Source of the DNA: Alsobacter soli | Lineage (GTDB): Bacteria > Pseudomonadota > Alphaproteobacteria > Rhizobiales > Beijerinckiaceae | DNA: 64,000 bases | NCBI RefSeq assembly: GCF_003004785.1 | Contig: NZ_PVZS01000021.1 | Coordinates: 23,555 to 87,554 of the forward strand | Reading direction: 5' to 3' | Shown: in pieces, positions 63,436 to 64,000 of the stretch | Layout: every line of letters begins with the position of its first letter | Position numbering within the stretch: the first letter of the stretch is position 1 | The notes under the pieces: model-generated | What the model was told of the DNA's origin: nothing | The model's database searches: none | The model's input: only the letters and a program-made list of their open reading frames with translations | Translations under genes and position numbers: made by a program

Positions 63436-63443
63436 CCTCCGTC

Positions 63444-64000
63444 CTTGCGAGGCGCGCAGCAACGCAGCGATCCAGGGTCCCTGCGCGCCGGCGTCCAAGG
63501 CCTGCGCCCCTGGATCGCTTCGCTGCGCTCGCGATGACGGAAAAACCGTCATGGCCGGGCTCGTCCCGGCCATCCACGCCTCGCCCCAGCGCGTGGATCC
63601 CCGGGACAAGCCCGGGGATGACGGTGGAGAAGCGCGCCCCTGCGCCTTGTCCCTGCGTCCCCGCCTCTCACTTTCTTGCGAGGAGCGCAGCGACGCAGCG
63701 ATCCAGGGTCCCTGCGCGCCGGCGTCCAAGGCCTGTGCCCCCCCTGGATCGCTTCGCTGCGCTCGCGATGACGGAAAACCGTCCTGGCCGGGCTCGTCCC
63801 GGCCATCCACGCCTCGCCGCAGCGCGTGGATCCCCGGGACAAGCCCGGGGATGACGGTGGAGAAGCGCGCCCCTGCGCCTTGTCCCTGCGTCCCCGCCTC
63901 TCACTTTCTTGCGAGGAGCGCAGCGACGCAGCGATCCAGGGTCCCTGCGCGCCGGCGTCCAAGGCCTGTGCCCCCCCTGGATCGCTTCGCTGCGCTCGCG
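63444..64000. repeat. Tandem array of 231-233 bp palindromic intergenic repeats (third copy cut by the window edge)
   Basis: Three starts of the same unit are visible at 63444, 63675 and 63908 (CTTGCGAGG). Each has one palindrome with core GCGATCCAGGG...CCCTGGATCGC, then GCTGCGCTCGCGATGACGG, and a second with GGCCGGGCTCGTCCCGGCC and ATCCCCGGGACAAGCCCGGG. Copies differ by few bases. The first palindrome matches the elements at 27829 and 34693. No protein is encoded. The array begins 9 bases after the stop of the preceding gene and continues past the window. Confidence 0.85.

Noticed and set aside
63444..64000. Tandem repeats considered as a CRISPR array or an IS remnant
   Set aside because: Units are over 230 bp, contiguous and without unique spacers; no transposase or target duplication is visible.

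Overview
The window looks like the chromosome of a high-GC alphaproteobacterium of the order Hyphomicrobiales (Rhizobiales). The evidence is a major porin with the ADLPSKKAAP-type mature N-terminus, a MucR/Ros regulator, a near-perfect EcfG-type stress promoter (GGAAC-N17-CGTT), a rhizobial-style Tad/Cpa pilus operon and a DUF1521 protein of the NopE type. I cannot name the genus. I saw no rRNA, tRNA, CRISPR array, transposase or phage gene.

Positions 1-22,150 are a surface-glycan locus. On the minus strand lie a partial UDP-glucuronate-type epimerase, a UDP-HexNAc 6-dehydrogenase, a capsule-type glycosyltransferase and a membrane acyltransferase. On the plus strand a tightly overlapping run encodes a pseudaminic-acid-type pathway: PseB, PseC, an aldo/keto reductase, a frameshifted acyltransferase, a methyltransferase, an SpsF-type cytidylyltransferase, a class III aminotransferase, a PseG-PseH fusion and PseI. 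It is followed by an ABC flippase, a glycosyltransferase with bacterial sialyltransferase motifs, two GT4 glycosyltransferases and an asparagine-synthase-type amidotransferase. Together these could make, transfer and export a nonulosonic-acid glycan. There is no canonical PseF/NeuA, and three extra enzymes have no assigned step.

Positions 22,150-34,900 are metabolic: the major porin, a DUF2189 membrane protein, glycogen debranching enzyme GlgX, a cupin, and a meta-cleavage aromatic cluster. That cluster holds a ring-cleaving VOC dioxygenase, a PIG-L protein resembling 4-oxalomesaconate hydratase, an NAD(P) oxidoreductase, a LysR regulator, a divergent catechol 2,3-dioxygenase-like enzyme and an MFS exporter. 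Positions 34,900-42,400 carry MucR, an RND efflux pair and AmpG.

Positions 42,400-46,900 are accessory: a DUF1521 protein with the GDPH metal-induced self-cleavage motif, a long Pro-Gln linker and a 5' hairpin over its ribosome binding site; several small genes; an operon behind the EcfG-type promoter; and a 22-codon ORF coupled to a DUF2061 gene. Positions 46,900-52,080 hold an orphan molybdenum hydroxylase large subunit in which the expected catalytic Glu is Gln, and kduI/kduD with a divergent GntR regulator.

Positions 52,080-62,530 are one Tad pilus operon on the minus strand (cpaB, cpaC, lipoprotein, three TadE/G-like genes, tadZ, tadA, tadB, tadC, tadD), without pilin or prepilin peptidase in view. 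The right edge holds an unknown membrane-anchored protein and a tandem array of 231-233 bp palindromic intergenic repeats that runs off the window.
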